Below are positions 44,801 to 54,505 of a stretch of DNA of 64,000 bases, in pieces. Origin of the DNA: Persicobacter sp. CCB-QB2. Lineage in GTDB: Bacteria; Bacteroidota; Bacteroidia; Cytophagales; Cyclobacteriaceae. Below the pieces are notes generated by a model. It worked only from the letters and a program-made list of their open reading frames with translations, searched no databases and was not told the DNA's origin. Each line of letters begins with the position of its first letter. The stretch's first letter is position 1. Made by a program: the position numbers and the translations under genes. The stretch is from contig NZ_LBGV01000001.1 of the NCBI RefSeq assembly GCF_001274635.1, forward strand, positions 1,302,001-1,366,000, given 5' to 3'.

Positions 44801-45868
44801 TCAATAAAACCCATTTTTAATGGACTGCAATCTTCCTAATTCAATTACTTTAATATTTCTTCCCCGAATCTCAATCAGCCCTTCATCTTTGAAATCTGCC
44901 AAGGTCCGGATAACCGATTCTGTTGAAGTCCCCACAATATTCGCCAGGTCTTCCCGAGTGATGGACATGGTAAAATCACCAGGTTTATCCTTTTCATTAT
45001 AACGCCCCTCCAGCATGATCAATGCCTCAGCTACGCGCTGGCGAACAGAATTATAAGCCAAATTCAACAAACGCTCTTCAGACTCCTTAAGGTTATTGGA
45101 TAAAATCTTAATGAATTTATGCGCCACTTCTCTTTTACTGGTGAGTAAAGAAAAGAAATCTTCTTTCGGGATAAAGCAAATTTCAGAATCTTCCAAAGCC
45201 ATCGCAGACTCCGTATAATTCGTTATTTCCAACAATGCCATATACCCAATAAAATCTCCCGCTTTAAAAAGGCCGGTGATATACTCTTTGGCGTCTTCGT
45301 TGGTCTTATAGGTTTTTACTTTTCCTTTACTAATGAAGAACAATCCATTTGGAATCGCCTCTTCATGATAAATAATTTCCTTACGCTTGTAGGTTTTCAC
45401 CTTGCGATCTTTAGAAAGAGAAGCCAGGTCATTATTCTCTGCCGTATTAAAGAAATCATCCAAACCACCCAGATCCTGAGCAAAATCTTTTTTGAATAAA
45501 TCACTTTTTTTCAAACGACTCTCGACCGCATTCAATAATTCCATATCATCGAAAGGCTTGGTCAGATAGTCATCTGCCCCCATTTCCATTCCTTTGCGAA
45601 AATCCGAACGCTCTGCCTTGGCAGTTAGAAAAATGAATGGAATACTCGCTGATGCCGGATTTTTACCCAATAGATAAAGTACACCATAACCATCCAATTC
45701 AGGCATCATTACATCACACACAATAAGGTCAGGCAATTCCTTTTGAGCTTTTTCAACTCCTACCTTTCCGTTTTCAGCAGTAATCACCTCATAATTGGCC
45801 AACTCAAGGATTTCCGCGGTATTTTCCCGCATCTCATGGTTATCCTCAATTAAAAGTATTTTTTTCAT
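44801..45868 (-). CDS. Response regulator fused to a Crp/Fnr-type regulator
   Basis: The 355-aa protein has a receiver domain (about 1-122; Asp in LIVCDVMMPELDG, Lys in YLTKPF), then a cyclic-nucleotide-binding-like domain (about 150-270; GLFFISKGKVKTYK, GDFIGYMALL) and a Crp winged helix (about 280-345; ITREDLANIVGTSTESVIRTLADF). The Arg that contacts cAMP phosphate is not visible at the PBC position (TESAMA), so cAMP is unlikely; phosphorylation may control DNA binding instead. It is the last gene of a four-gene leftward signalling cluster and is the likely transcriptional output. Confidence 0.93.
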   Translation of the reverse strand: MKKILLIEDNHEMRENTAEILELANYEVITAENGKVGVEKAQKELPDLIVCDVMMPELDGYGVLYLLGKNPASASIPFIFLTAKAERSDFRKGMEMGADDYLTKPFDDMELLNAVESRLKKSDLFKKDFAQDLGGLDDFFNTAENNDLASLSKDRKVKTYKRKEIIYHEEAIPNGLFFISKGKVKTYKTNEDAKEYITGLFKAGDFIGYMALLEITNYTESAMALEDSEICFIPKEDFFSLLTSKREVAHKFIKILSNNLKESEERLLNLAYNSVRQRVAEALIMLEGRYNEKDKPGDFTMSITREDLANIVGTSTESVIRTLADFKDEGLIEIRGRNIKVIELGRLQSIKNGFY

Positions 45869-45964
45869 CGGATTTTTCTTAGCGCTCCCCCTGACCCTAA
45901 GATCAGAGAAATGAAGGTTATAAATTTGATTGTAAGTTCAGCATTTTTTTTCAAAAAGGAAGCA

Positions 45965-47584
45965 TTAGGCCTCAATTTGATGCGGAATATTAATATAGAA
46001 GGTGGTTCCTTCGCCCAGTGCACTCTCAAAGGAGATCTCACCACCAAGCATATCTACATATTTTTTGACAATATTCAGACCCAGACCTGTACCCTGAATA
46101 TTTTGGGCATTATTGGCCCGAAAGAAACGCTCGAAGATATGTACTTGCTCTGAGTCTGAAATGCCCATACCATTATCTTTCACGCGCACTTTCATTTGTT
46201 CAGCGCGCATTTCAATGCCCAGCACAATTTCCTTTCCTTCCTGCGAATACTTAATCGCATTGGACAACAGGTTGATCAGGATATTTTTAAAGATTTGCGG
46301 ATCGATCTTGATCACATCTTCCTCCGCACCCTGGAAATCAAAATTAATCTGCTGCCCATTGCGCAAAAGTACCTGAATTTCATCGACCACCTGTTGGGCT
46401 TTCTCTTTAACCACTATAGTCTCCGGTGTATTTTTGATTTTGCCCTCTTCCAGTTTAGAAATGGAAAGGAAGTCATTCAAAATTCCGGTCAAATTATTTA
46501 CAGAAGATTTTATCCGCCCGACGTGCTTGTCCCTTCGGTCCTGCTGTTCGCTTTCCGTATACCGCCCAATTAAAGAGGCCGAGGACAAAATAGTACTTAA
46601 AGGCGTCCGGAATTCATGTGAAGCAGTGGTTACGAAACGCGTCTTTAACTCATTGAGTTCTATCTCTTTAGCTAATGACTTCCGAATCTCTTCTTCCGCC
46701 TTTTTGGCCTCAGTAATATTTTGCAGCACTAAAAGAATCTGCTTGACATAGCCCAAAGAATTAAACAAGGGTACGCCATTCACTTTATAAGCACTGGTGC
46801 CAATACTCACCTCAAAAGCTACCGTATTGCCCTGAAAAACAGAATTAAAATTCTCCATCCAGATACCCTTTTCTTCGGTCGCCAAAAAGTCAGTAGCCGG
46901 CATACCGATCATTCTTTTGGAGGCCAGACCAAGAATATCCAGTTCCTGTCCATCTATGAAGACAAAATCAAAATTTCGATCTACCACCGAAATAATCCCT
47001 TTAGGGAAATTTCGGGCGATGGCTTTATAAAGTCTTTGGGATTGACGTAAGGCTTTTTCGGTCGAACGCCGAACTTCAATTTGCTTTTCCAGAGAATCAT
47101 TGGACCGCTTCAACTTTTTTACCGCAACGGCTAATTCCCGCGTACGATCCTCTACGCGTTGTTCCAACTCTTCATTCAGATGCTGAATATGCACCAGGTT
47201 CTGCGCATGACGCAAACTATATCGGATAGAACGATCCAGTATGTAGGAATTCAAACCACCCTTATAGACATAATCTGCAGCGCCCACTTCTACCGCCTGG
47301 TCATCGACCTGCTGGTCCAGTTGCCCGGTAAGTAAAATCAAAGGAGCAGTAATGCCAAGCTGAACGGCCTCCCGGATTAATTCAATACCGGTATAGGCCC
47401 CTAGCCTATAATCCACCAGATAGACGTCATGATCATGATGACGTATGGCCTGCAAACCATCCTGATAATTAGATATCCACTCAATACTATAATTCCGATT
47501 GGGGATTTCGGAAATCAAATCTTTTGTGATAATATAATCCTCCTCATCATCATCAATGAAGAGAATCCTCACCTGATCATCCAT
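45965..47584 (-). CDS. Receiver-PAS-histidine kinase hybrid
   Basis: The 539-aa protein has a receiver domain (about 1-125; Asp in LVDYRLGAYTG), a coiled-coil region (about 130-185), a PAS domain (about 190-305), HisKA with the His in TTASHEFRTPLS (about 323) and an ATPase domain (NLLSNAIKY, DNGMGIS, GTGLGLNIV). It is soluble and cytoplasmic. The receiver-first order resembles the kinase at 36659. It lies between a single-domain receiver gene and the receiver-Crp gene, so phosphoryl transfer between them is plausible. Confidence 0.92.
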   Translation of the reverse strand: MDDQVRILFIDDDEEDYIITKDLISEIPNRNYSIEWISNYQDGLQAIRHHDHDVYLVDYRLGAYTGIELIREAVQLGITAPLILLTGQLDQQVDDQAVEVGAADYVYKGGLNSYILDRSIRYSLRHAQNLVHIQHLNEELEQRVEDRTRELAVAVKKLKRSNDSLEKQIEVRRSTEKALRQSQRLYKAIARNFPKGIISVVDRNFDFVFIDGQELDILGLASKRMIGMPATDFLATEEKGIWMENFNSVFQGNTVAFEVSIGTSAYKVNGVPLFNSLGYVKQILLVLQNITEAKKAEEEIRKSLAKEIELNELKTRFVTTASHEFRTPLSTILSSASLIGRYTESEQQDRRDKHVGRIKSSVNNLTGILNDFLSISKLEEGKIKNTPETIVVKEKAQQVVDEIQVLLRNGQQINFDFQGAEEDVIKIDPQIFKNILINLLSNAIKYSQEGKEIVLGIEMRAEQMKVRVKDNGMGISDSEQVHIFERFFRANNAQNIQGTGLGLNIVKKYVDMLGGEISFESALGEGTTFYINIPHQIEA

Positions 47585-47631
47585 AAATGCGGGTTAAAGC
47601 TTGTTTTGTTGGGCAATTTATAAAATCACCA

Positions 47632-48087
47632 TCAAAATCTACTAGCCAAAGGGGTTTTATTGAAAGAGAACCAATAGGTACAAAGGGAATTCATCAGGGC
47701 AACAAATTCGTCAAATTGTACAGGTTTGTTAAGGAAAGAGTTAACGCCTAAATCGTAGGATTTCACCATATCCTCATCGGCGCTGGAAGTGGTCAATACT
47801 ACGATAGGAATTCTTTGAAAACAGGAATGCGCTTTGATCTCCTGTAGCGCTTCACGACCATCCTTTTTAGGCATATTAAGATCCAAAAGAATGAGACTTG
47901 GCAGTGGATATGCGCTTCTATCCGCATATTTACCAGCCCCGTGCAAATAATCCAACAATTCTTCCCCATCTTCCACAAAAAGCGTTTTACCTTTATAGTG
48001 GCTTTCTTCTAGTGCCTCTTGCGCCAACAAACGATCTTCGATATCATCATCAGCAATTAGAATTACGGGACGGTTGGAATCGATCAT
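47632..48087 (-). CDS. Single-domain response regulator (Rcp1-like)
   Basis: The 151-aa protein is a lone receiver: Asp pair in LIADDDIEDRLLA, phosphoacceptor Asp in LILLDLNMPKKDGRE, Lys in FLNKPVQFDEF. The extra insertion (YLHGAGKYADRSAYPLP) between helix 2 and strand 3 is typical of Rcp1-like regulators, which partner with PAS- or phytochrome-type kinases. No DNA-binding domain is present, so it passes phosphate on or acts as a sink. It lies between two kinase genes and 47 bp before the hybrid kinase. Confidence 0.9.
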   Translation of the reverse strand: MIDSNRPVILIADDDIEDRLLAQEALEESHYKGKTLFVEDGEELLDYLHGAGKYADRSAYPLPSLILLDLNMPKKDGREALQEIKAHSCFQRIPIVVLTTSSADEDMVKSYDLGVNSFLNKPVQFDEFVALMNSLCTYWFSFNKTPLASRF

Positions 48088-48312
48088 ACCTTTTCGATGG
48101 GTTTAACATTGAAGAATAAATTAGAATAGTACAATTAATCTACTTCTTTCTTCCTTAACGCGAGCCATTATATTTCTTTATAGAGATATAAACAAATCAA
48201 AATATGATTTTTGTCAAAATTTCTAAATAGAACATGACAATTATCAACTTTTGGTCGCGAATCAAGCCAAAATCACCTTCAAAGCCCTAAAAAATGGACA
48301 AACCTACTCCAG

Positions 48313-49818
48313 TCAGACCTCTTTCATCTTTACAGGAATAGTGACATTAAATTCCGCACCATGACCTAGCTCACCTTTTGCGGAAATCCCACCGCCATGG
48401 AGTTCGGCAATTTTTTTACAAATCGCCAGACCAACGCCGGAACCATCGTATTTCTGACCTTCCAGTCTTTGAAAAATCGTAAATATCTTGTCTACATATT
48501 TTTGGTTAAAACCAATACCATTATCCTTTACCGAAAGATGCACATTTTTCAGTTTCCCTTTCTTCCCGGAAGCCACTGCTTCGGCCTTTATTTGAATAAG
48601 CGGATCCACATCCGGCTTTCTGAATTTAAGCGCATTGGAGATTAAATTTTGAAATAGCTGCTGAATCAAAATAGGATCAGAATATATGACCGGCATTTCT
48701 CCTAATTCAATGGTCGCATTTTCCTTTTCAATCGCGTACTCCAAATCCATCATAACTTCCTGCACGATCTGATTCAAATCCACCTCCTTGAAAGTCCCTT
48801 TGCGAGAACCCACCCGGCTAAATTTCAGCAGATCATTAATCAGCTTCTGCATTCGTTTGGCCGCATTATTCATCCTGTCCAGATAATCTACACCGGTTTC
48901 ACTCAGGTTAGCTTCTTCTTTTACTTTAAGCCGATCTCCAAAAGCGCGAATTTTCCGAAGAGGCTCCTGTAAATCGTGGGAAGAGACATAAGCAAATTCT
49001 TCCAGATCGCGATTGGAACGCTCCAGATCCTGGGCATAACTTTTAAGCTTGGCTTCCACCGCTTTCATTTCCGTAAGATCGTGGAGAATACAGGTAAACA
49101 TTTTGCGGTCCGGCAAATGCACCACACCCACCGAAAGCTTGACCGGCACCTCATCCCCGGACTGCGTTTTACACAAAATTTCTCTGGAAGAAGGAATAGA
49201 CACGCCGGGCTCATAAGACAGTAATATTTCATTTTCCCCTTCGCTTTGGCTATCATTCGGGTGTACCAATTCCTGGAAATTTTTCCCGTACAGTTCCCGT
49301 TGTTTGTAACCAAACAGCCCGGCTGCGGTCGGGTTAACCGTTTCAATATTCCCCTGAGCATCCAGGGTAATGATCCCATCTGCGGCGCTATTGATAATGG
49401 CGTTTAGCTTATTGGTATTTTCTGTAAAACCTTTCTCCAGTATGGCTTCCTGTGATTTATCCAGGATCAGTTCAGCAAAGAATAAAGCATCCCCTTCCAT
49501 TTTGCGGGAAAGCCAAACGTCCGCCGGAAATACATAACCATTCGCTTTTCGTCCTTTCATCCGAAATTCGTCAGAAGGATTCTTTTCCGAAGCCAGCCTA
49601 CTCACCCGGCGAATACTATAAAGGTGATCACTGTGATATTCCTCATCATAGAGGATATTAATGTGTTGCCCAATTAGTTCCTGGGATTCTTTTCCAAATA
49701 ATTCCTCCGCCTTAGCGTTAACATGCACAATGGAACAAGCCTCATCGAAAACCACCAAACCGACCATCTGCTCGCGCTGTAAAATCTCATTGGCCCAGCT
49801 GTCAAAATTCATCATCAT
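48313..49818 (-). CDS. PAS-domain histidine kinase
   Basis: The 501-aa protein has two PAS domains (about 12-125 and 133-255; both with FGKESQELIGQ or FGYKQRELYGK-type motifs), a coiled-coil linker, a HisKA domain with the His in YVSSHDLQEPLRKI (about 279) and an ATPase domain (NLISNALKF, DNGIGF, GSGVGLAICKK). The SSHDLQEPLR form of the H-box is typical of phytochrome-like kinases that partner with Rcp1 regulators. It is soluble and first in the signalling cluster, 31 bp behind folK. Confidence 0.93.
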   Translation of the reverse strand: MMMNFDSWANEILQREQMVGLVVFDEACSIVHVNAKAEELFGKESQELIGQHINILYDEEYHSDHLYSIRRVSRLASEKNPSDEFRMKGRKANGYVFPADVWLSRKMEGDALFFAELILDKSQEAILEKGFTENTNKLNAIINSAADGIITLDAQGNIETVNPTAAGLFGYKQRELYGKNFQELVHPNDSQSEGENEILLSYEPGVSIPSSREILCKTQSGDEVPVKLSVGVVHLPDRKMFTCILHDLTEMKAVEAKLKSYAQDLERSNRDLEEFAYVSSHDLQEPLRKIRAFGDRLKVKEEANLSETGVDYLDRMNNAAKRMQKLINDLLKFSRVGSRKGTFKEVDLNQIVQEVMMDLEYAIEKENATIELGEMPVIYSDPILIQQLFQNLISNALKFRKPDVDPLIQIKAEAVASGKKGKLKNVHLSVKDNGIGFNQKYVDKIFTIFQRLEGQKYDGSGVGLAICKKIAELHGGGISAKGELGHGAEFNVTIPVKMKEV

Positions 49819-49849
49819 CTTTGCTTTATCAAATGCTTACAACTCCCTA

Positions 49850-50338
49850 TTAATCTGCAGAATAGATCCACACCTTTAAATCATCTTTACAATCGGATAA
49901 TAGCGCCTTCATATCCTTTTGAAATACCGGATGCTGAAAGCTTCCGGCAATTTCTGCCATGGGTAAAAGAGTGAATTTCCTGTTTTGAATTTCCGGATGT
50001 GGCACGGTTAATCTTTGAGCATTAATCTGCTCGTTGCCATAAAACAAAATATCAATATCAATAGTGCGTTCGCCCCACCTTTCATGCCTTACTCTTCCCA
50101 ACTGTTGTTCAATTTGCTGAATCCCCAAAAGTAAATCCATCGGCGCCAAAGCAGTCTCAATCTCCAACACCTGATTCAGGAATAAGGGCTGCTCTCGTAC
50201 GCCCCAGGCCTCGGTTTCGTAAATATGACTTTTGTGCAAAACTTTCCCTAAGCGCAAATCAATAGTTTCCGTGGCCTCTCGCAGTAATTTCTCGCGGTCC
50301 TGAAGATTGCTCCCTAATAACAGATATACTCCTTTCAT
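49850..50338 (-). CDS. folK: 2-amino-4-hydroxy-6-hydroxymethyldihydropteridine diphosphokinase
   Basis: The 162-aa protein is FolK (HPPK). It has YLLLGSNLQDRE (start), SHIYETEAWG, FLNQVLEIET, the GRVRHERWGERTIDIDILFYG substrate-binding loop and VPHPEIQNRKFTLLPMAEI. It transfers pyrophosphate from ATP to the pterin in folate synthesis. I chose ATG at 50338; a TTG at 50344 would add two residues. The gene is directly upstream of the PAS-kinase gene and divergent from sppA. Confidence 0.95.
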   Translation of the reverse strand: MKGVYLLLGSNLQDREKLLREATETIDLRLGKVLHKSHIYETEAWGVREQPLFLNQVLEIETALAPMDLLLGIQQIEQQLGRVRHERWGERTIDIDILFYGNEQINAQRLTVPHPEIQNRKFTLLPMAEIAGSFQHPVFQKDMKALLSDCKDDLKVWIYSAD

Positions 50339-50374
50339 CCTCAAATTATGTTCAACAGTATAAATTCACAAGCT

Positions 50375-50382
50375 CAAAAGTA
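50375..50382 (-). promoter_or_regulatory. Candidate -7 box for folK (TACTTTTG on minus strand)
   Basis: CAAAAGTA on the plus strand reads TACTTTTG, matching TAnnTTTG, 37 bp before the folK start. No clear -33 TTG was found. Confidence 0.35.
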
Positions 50383-50442
50383 GTCAATTATTTAAATTTA
50401 CATGGTATAGATAAATAGAAATAGAACCTATTTAACAATCAT

Positions 50443-52206
50443 ATGAAATTCTTAAGAAACGTTTTGGCTGCCTTGGTCGCATTGACCCTCTTCTTTGGAT
50501 TGCCAATGTTCTTTTTCCTGATGATCGCCATGGTGAGTGGCTCGGCTGATGGATCTGAACCAATCACAAAAGAATCTATCCTTCGCCTTAAATTTTCTGG
50601 CCCCATCCAGGACCGTGTGCAGGAGGAAGACCCTATGGCGGTCTTTAATAAAATATTTGGAGACAAAGACGCCATCGGCCTGAATCAGGTCAAGAAAGCT
50701 TTGGAAAATGCAGCTACTGATGAAAAAATAAAGGCGGTATACCTGGAGTCGCCCATGATGGCTGCTGGCCCATCTACTGCGCTTGAGATTCATCAGGCCC
50801 TAAAAAATTTCAGAGAAGAAAGTGGCAAACCCGTTTTTGCCTATTCTCCATACTATAGTCAATTGTCTTATTATGTGGCATCTGCTGCTGATAGCCTTTA
50901 TTTGAACCCGATTGGGGGTATGGATTTAAAAGGATTAAGCGCCAATATCTCTTTTTTCAAGGGCACATTGGATAAGCTGGGCATCAAAGCAGAAATTTTC
51001 CGGGTAGGAGACTTTAAAAGTGCCGTTGAGCCTTACTTCCGAAAGAATATGAGTGAGGAAAATAGGCTTCAATATCAGGAATTATTAGGGGGCTTAAATG
51101 GCGTAATGCTGGAAGGCATCAGTGAGAGCCGGAATATTGACCTGGCCAAACTAAACAATATATCCGACAGCCTTTTAGTACGATCAACCAAAGATGCCAT
51201 GCAATATCAGCTGGTGGATGATTTAGTGTATGAGGACGAAATCAACGCCAAATTAAGAGCCTTTATGGAATTGGAGGAAGATGACAAAATTCCTTTCGTT
51301 GGCCTGAATCGTTACAACAACAGTGTAAAAAGAAAAGTGACCACCAGTCGAGATAAAATCGCAGTCATTTATGCTGATGGAGCTATTCAAACCGGAAAAA
51401 GCGAAGAAGGTAAGACTATTGGATCCAAAACATTAATGGAGGAATTAGCCAAGGCCAGAAAAGACGATAAAGTAAAAGCCGTGGTACTACGGGTAAACAG
51501 CCCCGGAGGCAGTGCCCTGGCTTCAGACATGATCTGGCGCGAAGTATTGCTAACCCGTGAAAAGAAGCCGGTTATTGCTTCTATGGGAGACTATGCCGCT
51601 TCTGGTGGGTATTACATCTCCATGGCCGCTGACACCATCGTTGCTCAGCCGAACACTATTACCGGGTCTATTGGTATTTTTGCGGTCCTGATGAACTTTG
51701 AGAAATTTCTCAATGATAAAGTAGGCATCAGCCATGACATCGTGAAGACCGGATTATTTTCTGATTTAGGTAACCCCACCCGACCGATGTCTGCCTATGA
51801 GCGCCAAATCATTCAAAGTGGTGTAAATGAAGGCTATGAAATCTTTACTTCCAAAGCAGCTGAAGGACGTCATATGTCCCAGGAGGATTTATTAAAAATT
51901 GCCGGTGGCCGCGTATGGACAGGTGCAAAAGCGCAGGAGTTGGGCCTAGTGGATGTTATGGGAGGGCTGGAAACAGCCATAGCAATTGCGGCAGAAAAAG
52001 CCGAACTGGAAGAATATAAGATTTCCAATCGACCTGAAATGAAGAGTAAATTCGATCAATTATTTGAAGATCTGAATGAAGAAGTACAATCCAAAATTGT
52101 GGAATACCGCTTCGGCCCTTTTGCCAATTATGCAGAGGAGCTTCAAAGACTAGAAGCCATTGAAGGTCCACAGGCTCGAATGGTTTTCGATCTTGAAATT
52201 GAATAA
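50443..52206 (+). CDS. sppA: Signal peptide peptidase SppA, 67-kDa type
   Basis: The 587-aa protein has one N-terminal membrane anchor (about 8-30) and two S49 peptidase domains. The catalytic Lys is in FRVGDFKSAVEPYFRKNMS (N-terminal domain) and the catalytic Ser in DYAASGGYYISMAAD (C-terminal domain), as in the 67-kDa E. coli-type enzyme that degrades cleaved signal peptides at the inner membrane. Other family motifs are VNSPGGSALASD and NTITGSIGIFAV. It is a single gene ending with a terminator shared with the convergent gene. Confidence 0.95.
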   Translation: MKFLRNVLAALVALTLFFGLPMFFFLMIAMVSGSADGSEPITKESILRLKFSGPIQDRVQEEDPMAVFNKIFGDKDAIGLNQVKKALENAATDEKIKAVYLESPMMAAGPSTALEIHQALKNFREESGKPVFAYSPYYSQLSYYVASAADSLYLNPIGGMDLKGLSANISFFKGTLDKLGIKAEIFRVGDFKSAVEPYFRKNMSEENRLQYQELLGGLNGVMLEGISESRNIDLAKLNNISDSLLVRSTKDAMQYQLVDDLVYEDEINAKLRAFMELEEDDKIPFVGLNRYNNSVKRKVTTSRDKIAVIYADGAIQTGKSEEGKTIGSKTLMEELAKARKDDKVKAVVLRVNSPGGSALASDMIWREVLLTREKKPVIASMGDYAASGGYYISMAADTIVAQPNTITGSIGIFAVLMNFEKFLNDKVGISHDIVKTGLFSDLGNPTRPMSAYERQIIQSGVNEGYEIFTSKAAEGRHMSQEDLLKIAGGRVWTGAKAQELGLVDVMGGLETAIAIAAEKAELEEYKISNRPEMKSKFDQLFEDLNEEVQSKIVEYRFGPFANYAEELQRLEAIEGPQARMVFDLEIE

Positions 52207-52237
52207 TCTTCAACAGCAAATAGATTAGTTTAGTCGC

Positions 52238-52268
52238 AAAAAGGCCGGTATGTACCGGCCTTTTTTTT
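52238..52268. terminator. Intrinsic terminator
   Basis: GGCCGGTA (52243-52250) pairs with TACCGGCC (52253-52260), followed by eight T residues and preceded by five A residues. It is bidirectional, between sppA and the convergent gene at 52267. Confidence 0.92.
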
Positions 52269-52839
52269 ATTTTAAACGCTTCCTTTTCTCCTTTAATAGA
52301 TCATAATTTTCATTGGTGGGGTTTTCCTGAAAGTCCTTCAATACTTCCAGATATTCCGGGTAATTTCTAAATCGAAAACGCTCAATGCTACCCGCTGGCA
52401 ATAAGTTCAGGAGAATGATCAAAAGCATCAATGGAATGCTTCTTTTTAGAATGTTGAGAAATAATCCCTGCTTTTCCCTAGACCATAGTAATAAGCTTAT
52501 CAATGATATTCCCGAAAGCAAGGCCAAGCCTACAATCCCTATAAATCGTCCTCCAGGGTAAGATAAAACTATAAATTGAATCCCCACCAGGCCAATGCTG
52601 AATACCACACCCATGACTAATAACAAGAAAGTGGGCCGATCAGCGTTTCGATTTTTTTGTGAGAGAAAAGAAGTAACTGAACCTCCACTTATGCTAATAG
52701 CCCCACCACCCAGTAAATAAAAACAAGCCAAAATCCCAATTACCATCGATAAAAAAATAGATCCACCGGGGAGCAAAAACAAGTAGCCGAAGAAAAAAAT
52801 CACAAGCAATACAGTCAAAATAATTTCTACTTTACGCAT
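52267..52839 (-). CDS. Membrane protein of unknown function
   Basis: I do not recognise a family. The 190-aa product has about six hydrophobic segments (about 5-24, 27-53, 70-90, 96-114, 129-148) and a short basic, cytoplasmic C-terminal helix rich in Glu/Lys (about 155-190). No motif stands out. It converges on sppA. Confidence 0.65.
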   Translation of the reverse strand: MRKVEIILTVLLVIFFFGYLFLLPGGSIFLSMVIGILACFYLLGGGAISISGGSVTSFLSQKNRNADRPTFLLLVMGVVFSIGLVGIQFIVLSYPGGRFIGIVGLALLSGISLISLLLWSREKQGLFLNILKRSIPLMLLIILLNLLPAGSIERFRFRNYPEYLEVLKDFQENPTNENYDLLKEKRKRLK

Positions 52840-53433
52840 AAAGAAAATATAAAATTGAAAAATGAAAATCTAAACCTTAGACCAAAAGCTTCGGCACCTA
52901 CCGCCTTTTTCACTAAATCACTTAAAAACAAACTCATAAACGAATCGACATTTAGGCCTAATCCACTTTAAAAAGTGGCTGGAATCATTGTGCACTAATA
53001 TTCTGCTTTTCGATTTCTCTTGATAGAAAACGAAACAAAAAAATCAAGGCTGTGATCAATCTTGGAGCTCCATTGAATCATCGGAACCCATTACGATAGC
53101 TCTGATTGAAAAATGATGAAAATTGAAAACCGCTTTGTGAAAATAATTAGGGGGTAATGACCTTCCTTTCGAGAGCAGCCCCCATGCAGTTCCGCCTATA
53201 GATTAAGATCGCAATCTGGCATAAAAAAAACTGAAACTATCAGTAATATTGAAAATATCCATAACTTCATTCATGAAAATACTGGCCATTCGTGGCTACT
53301 CCTCCACAACCTTCCTTGGGGTGATTTAACCCAAATCAAAGTCGTTTTAATCATCATTTATGATGCAGGTACCCCTTTTAAAATCCCTGACACATGTTTT
53401 TTCAAAAACACCTAATTTAGCAGAAGACCTGTT
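52840..53433. other. Gene-poor spacer
   Basis: About 590 bp with no supported gene, RNA or hairpin. It separates two leftward membrane-protein genes. Confidence 0.5.
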
Positions 53434-54081
53434 TTAGGCCTTGCTATTGGTGTATTTACTGATCAACAAAGCCATCACCACCGTCAGGTAAAACTGCCCT
53501 GCCATTCCCAAAAACATACTCAAAACCTTGGCAACCGGATGTTCCGGGGTAATATCGCCATAGCCCACAGTGGTCAGGGTCATGAAAGAATAGTAAAAAG
53601 CATTTTTCCAATCGGTCGCTTCCATATTGTTATATGCATTCGGAATGGTGATCATTATCGCAATCATGATTAGTGCACAGTTAATCCCGATAAGCATATA
53701 GCCTGAAAAGGCGGCATAAAAAGTATTTTGATTGACCTCGGGCGTACTTAGTAAAAATCGTAATACGCGCCATTGGATATAAGTATAAAAAGTAATGGTA
53801 TATAACAGGTAAATATCCTGATACCAAACAGCCTCCACAAAATAACCCAACACCTGAAAAACGATCCCTCCACCACCAAGTATATAGGCATAAACCTTAC
53901 GCCTGCGATCCGGACTTATAGAAATAATCGCACCCATGGACACCAGGATTAAGCTTAGCGGAAAGAAAAAACGCATGATTTGTCCATTGGGAAATACCGC
54001 TGCCTGAGATAATAACATGAAACAAAGCATGAAAAACAATACCATGAAATTATTCTTGAGCACAAAGCGGATAACTTTCAT
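53434..54081 (-). CDS. Potassium channel-like protein
   Basis: The 215-aa protein has about six membrane segments. The final two hydrophobic segments flank a pore loop with the K+ selectivity filter TVGYGD in SFMTLTTVGYGDITP (about 173), as in the ion-channel family 2 (PF07885). There is no RCK or other regulatory domain and only a short tail. It probably forms a tetrameric K+ channel. It is a single gene. Confidence 0.9.
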   Translation of the reverse strand: MKVIRFVLKNNFMVLFFMLCFMLLSQAAVFPNGQIMRFFFPLSLILVSMGAIISISPDRRRKVYAYILGGGGIVFQVLGYFVEAVWYQDIYLLYTITFYTYIQWRVLRFLLSTPEVNQNTFYAAFSGYMLIGINCALIMIAIMITIPNAYNNMEATDWKNAFYYSFMTLTTVGYGDITPEHPVAKVLSMFLGMAGQFYLTVVMALLISKYTNSKA

Positions 54082-54200
54082 TGAATGGAGATTTTGATGA
54101 GCAATTTTCTCAAAGTTAAAGCAATAAATTTATCTATTTGTTAAAAGCCAAATTGAAATTTCAATTTAAGTACGAAAAGGAATCAAAATTAAATACTTCC

Positions 54201-54505
54201 TCACAAATAACGACGTACCGACTGGCAATAATCACGATATGGATCTCCAAATTTTTCCGCTAAAAAGCTTTCCTCTGCCTGAATAATCCGATGGTAGACT
54301 ATAAAATTTAAAATAGCGATTGCCCAAGCCCACCAAAGGTTCAATGCCAGGGCGGCGGCAAATATAATCAAATAGAGCCCCAGATAAATCGGGTTACGGC
54401 TGAAGCGGTAAGGACCGGAGGTTTTCAACTTTGTCTGTTCCCTGGGAAGACCAAAGCGTAACGAACTTCCTAAATAGTGCTTGTCCGAAAACTCTAAAAT
54501 CGTTT
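54201..54505 (-). pseudogene. C-terminal part of an isoprenylcysteine-methyltransferase-like gene, split by an IS
   Basis: This fragment of about 100 codons has the ICMT/PEMT signature: LGSSLRFGLPREQTKL, TSGPYRFSRNPIYLGLYL, then AEESFLAEKFGDPYRDYCQSVRRYL. These proteins methylate membrane substrates with S-adenosylmethionine. No start codon gives the complete N-terminal membrane part. If the DNA between 54481 and 56295 is removed with one copy of AATAGTGC, the frame continues upstream into a membrane-protein ORF at 56259-56553. So the gene is disrupted and inactive in this form. Confidence 0.75.
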
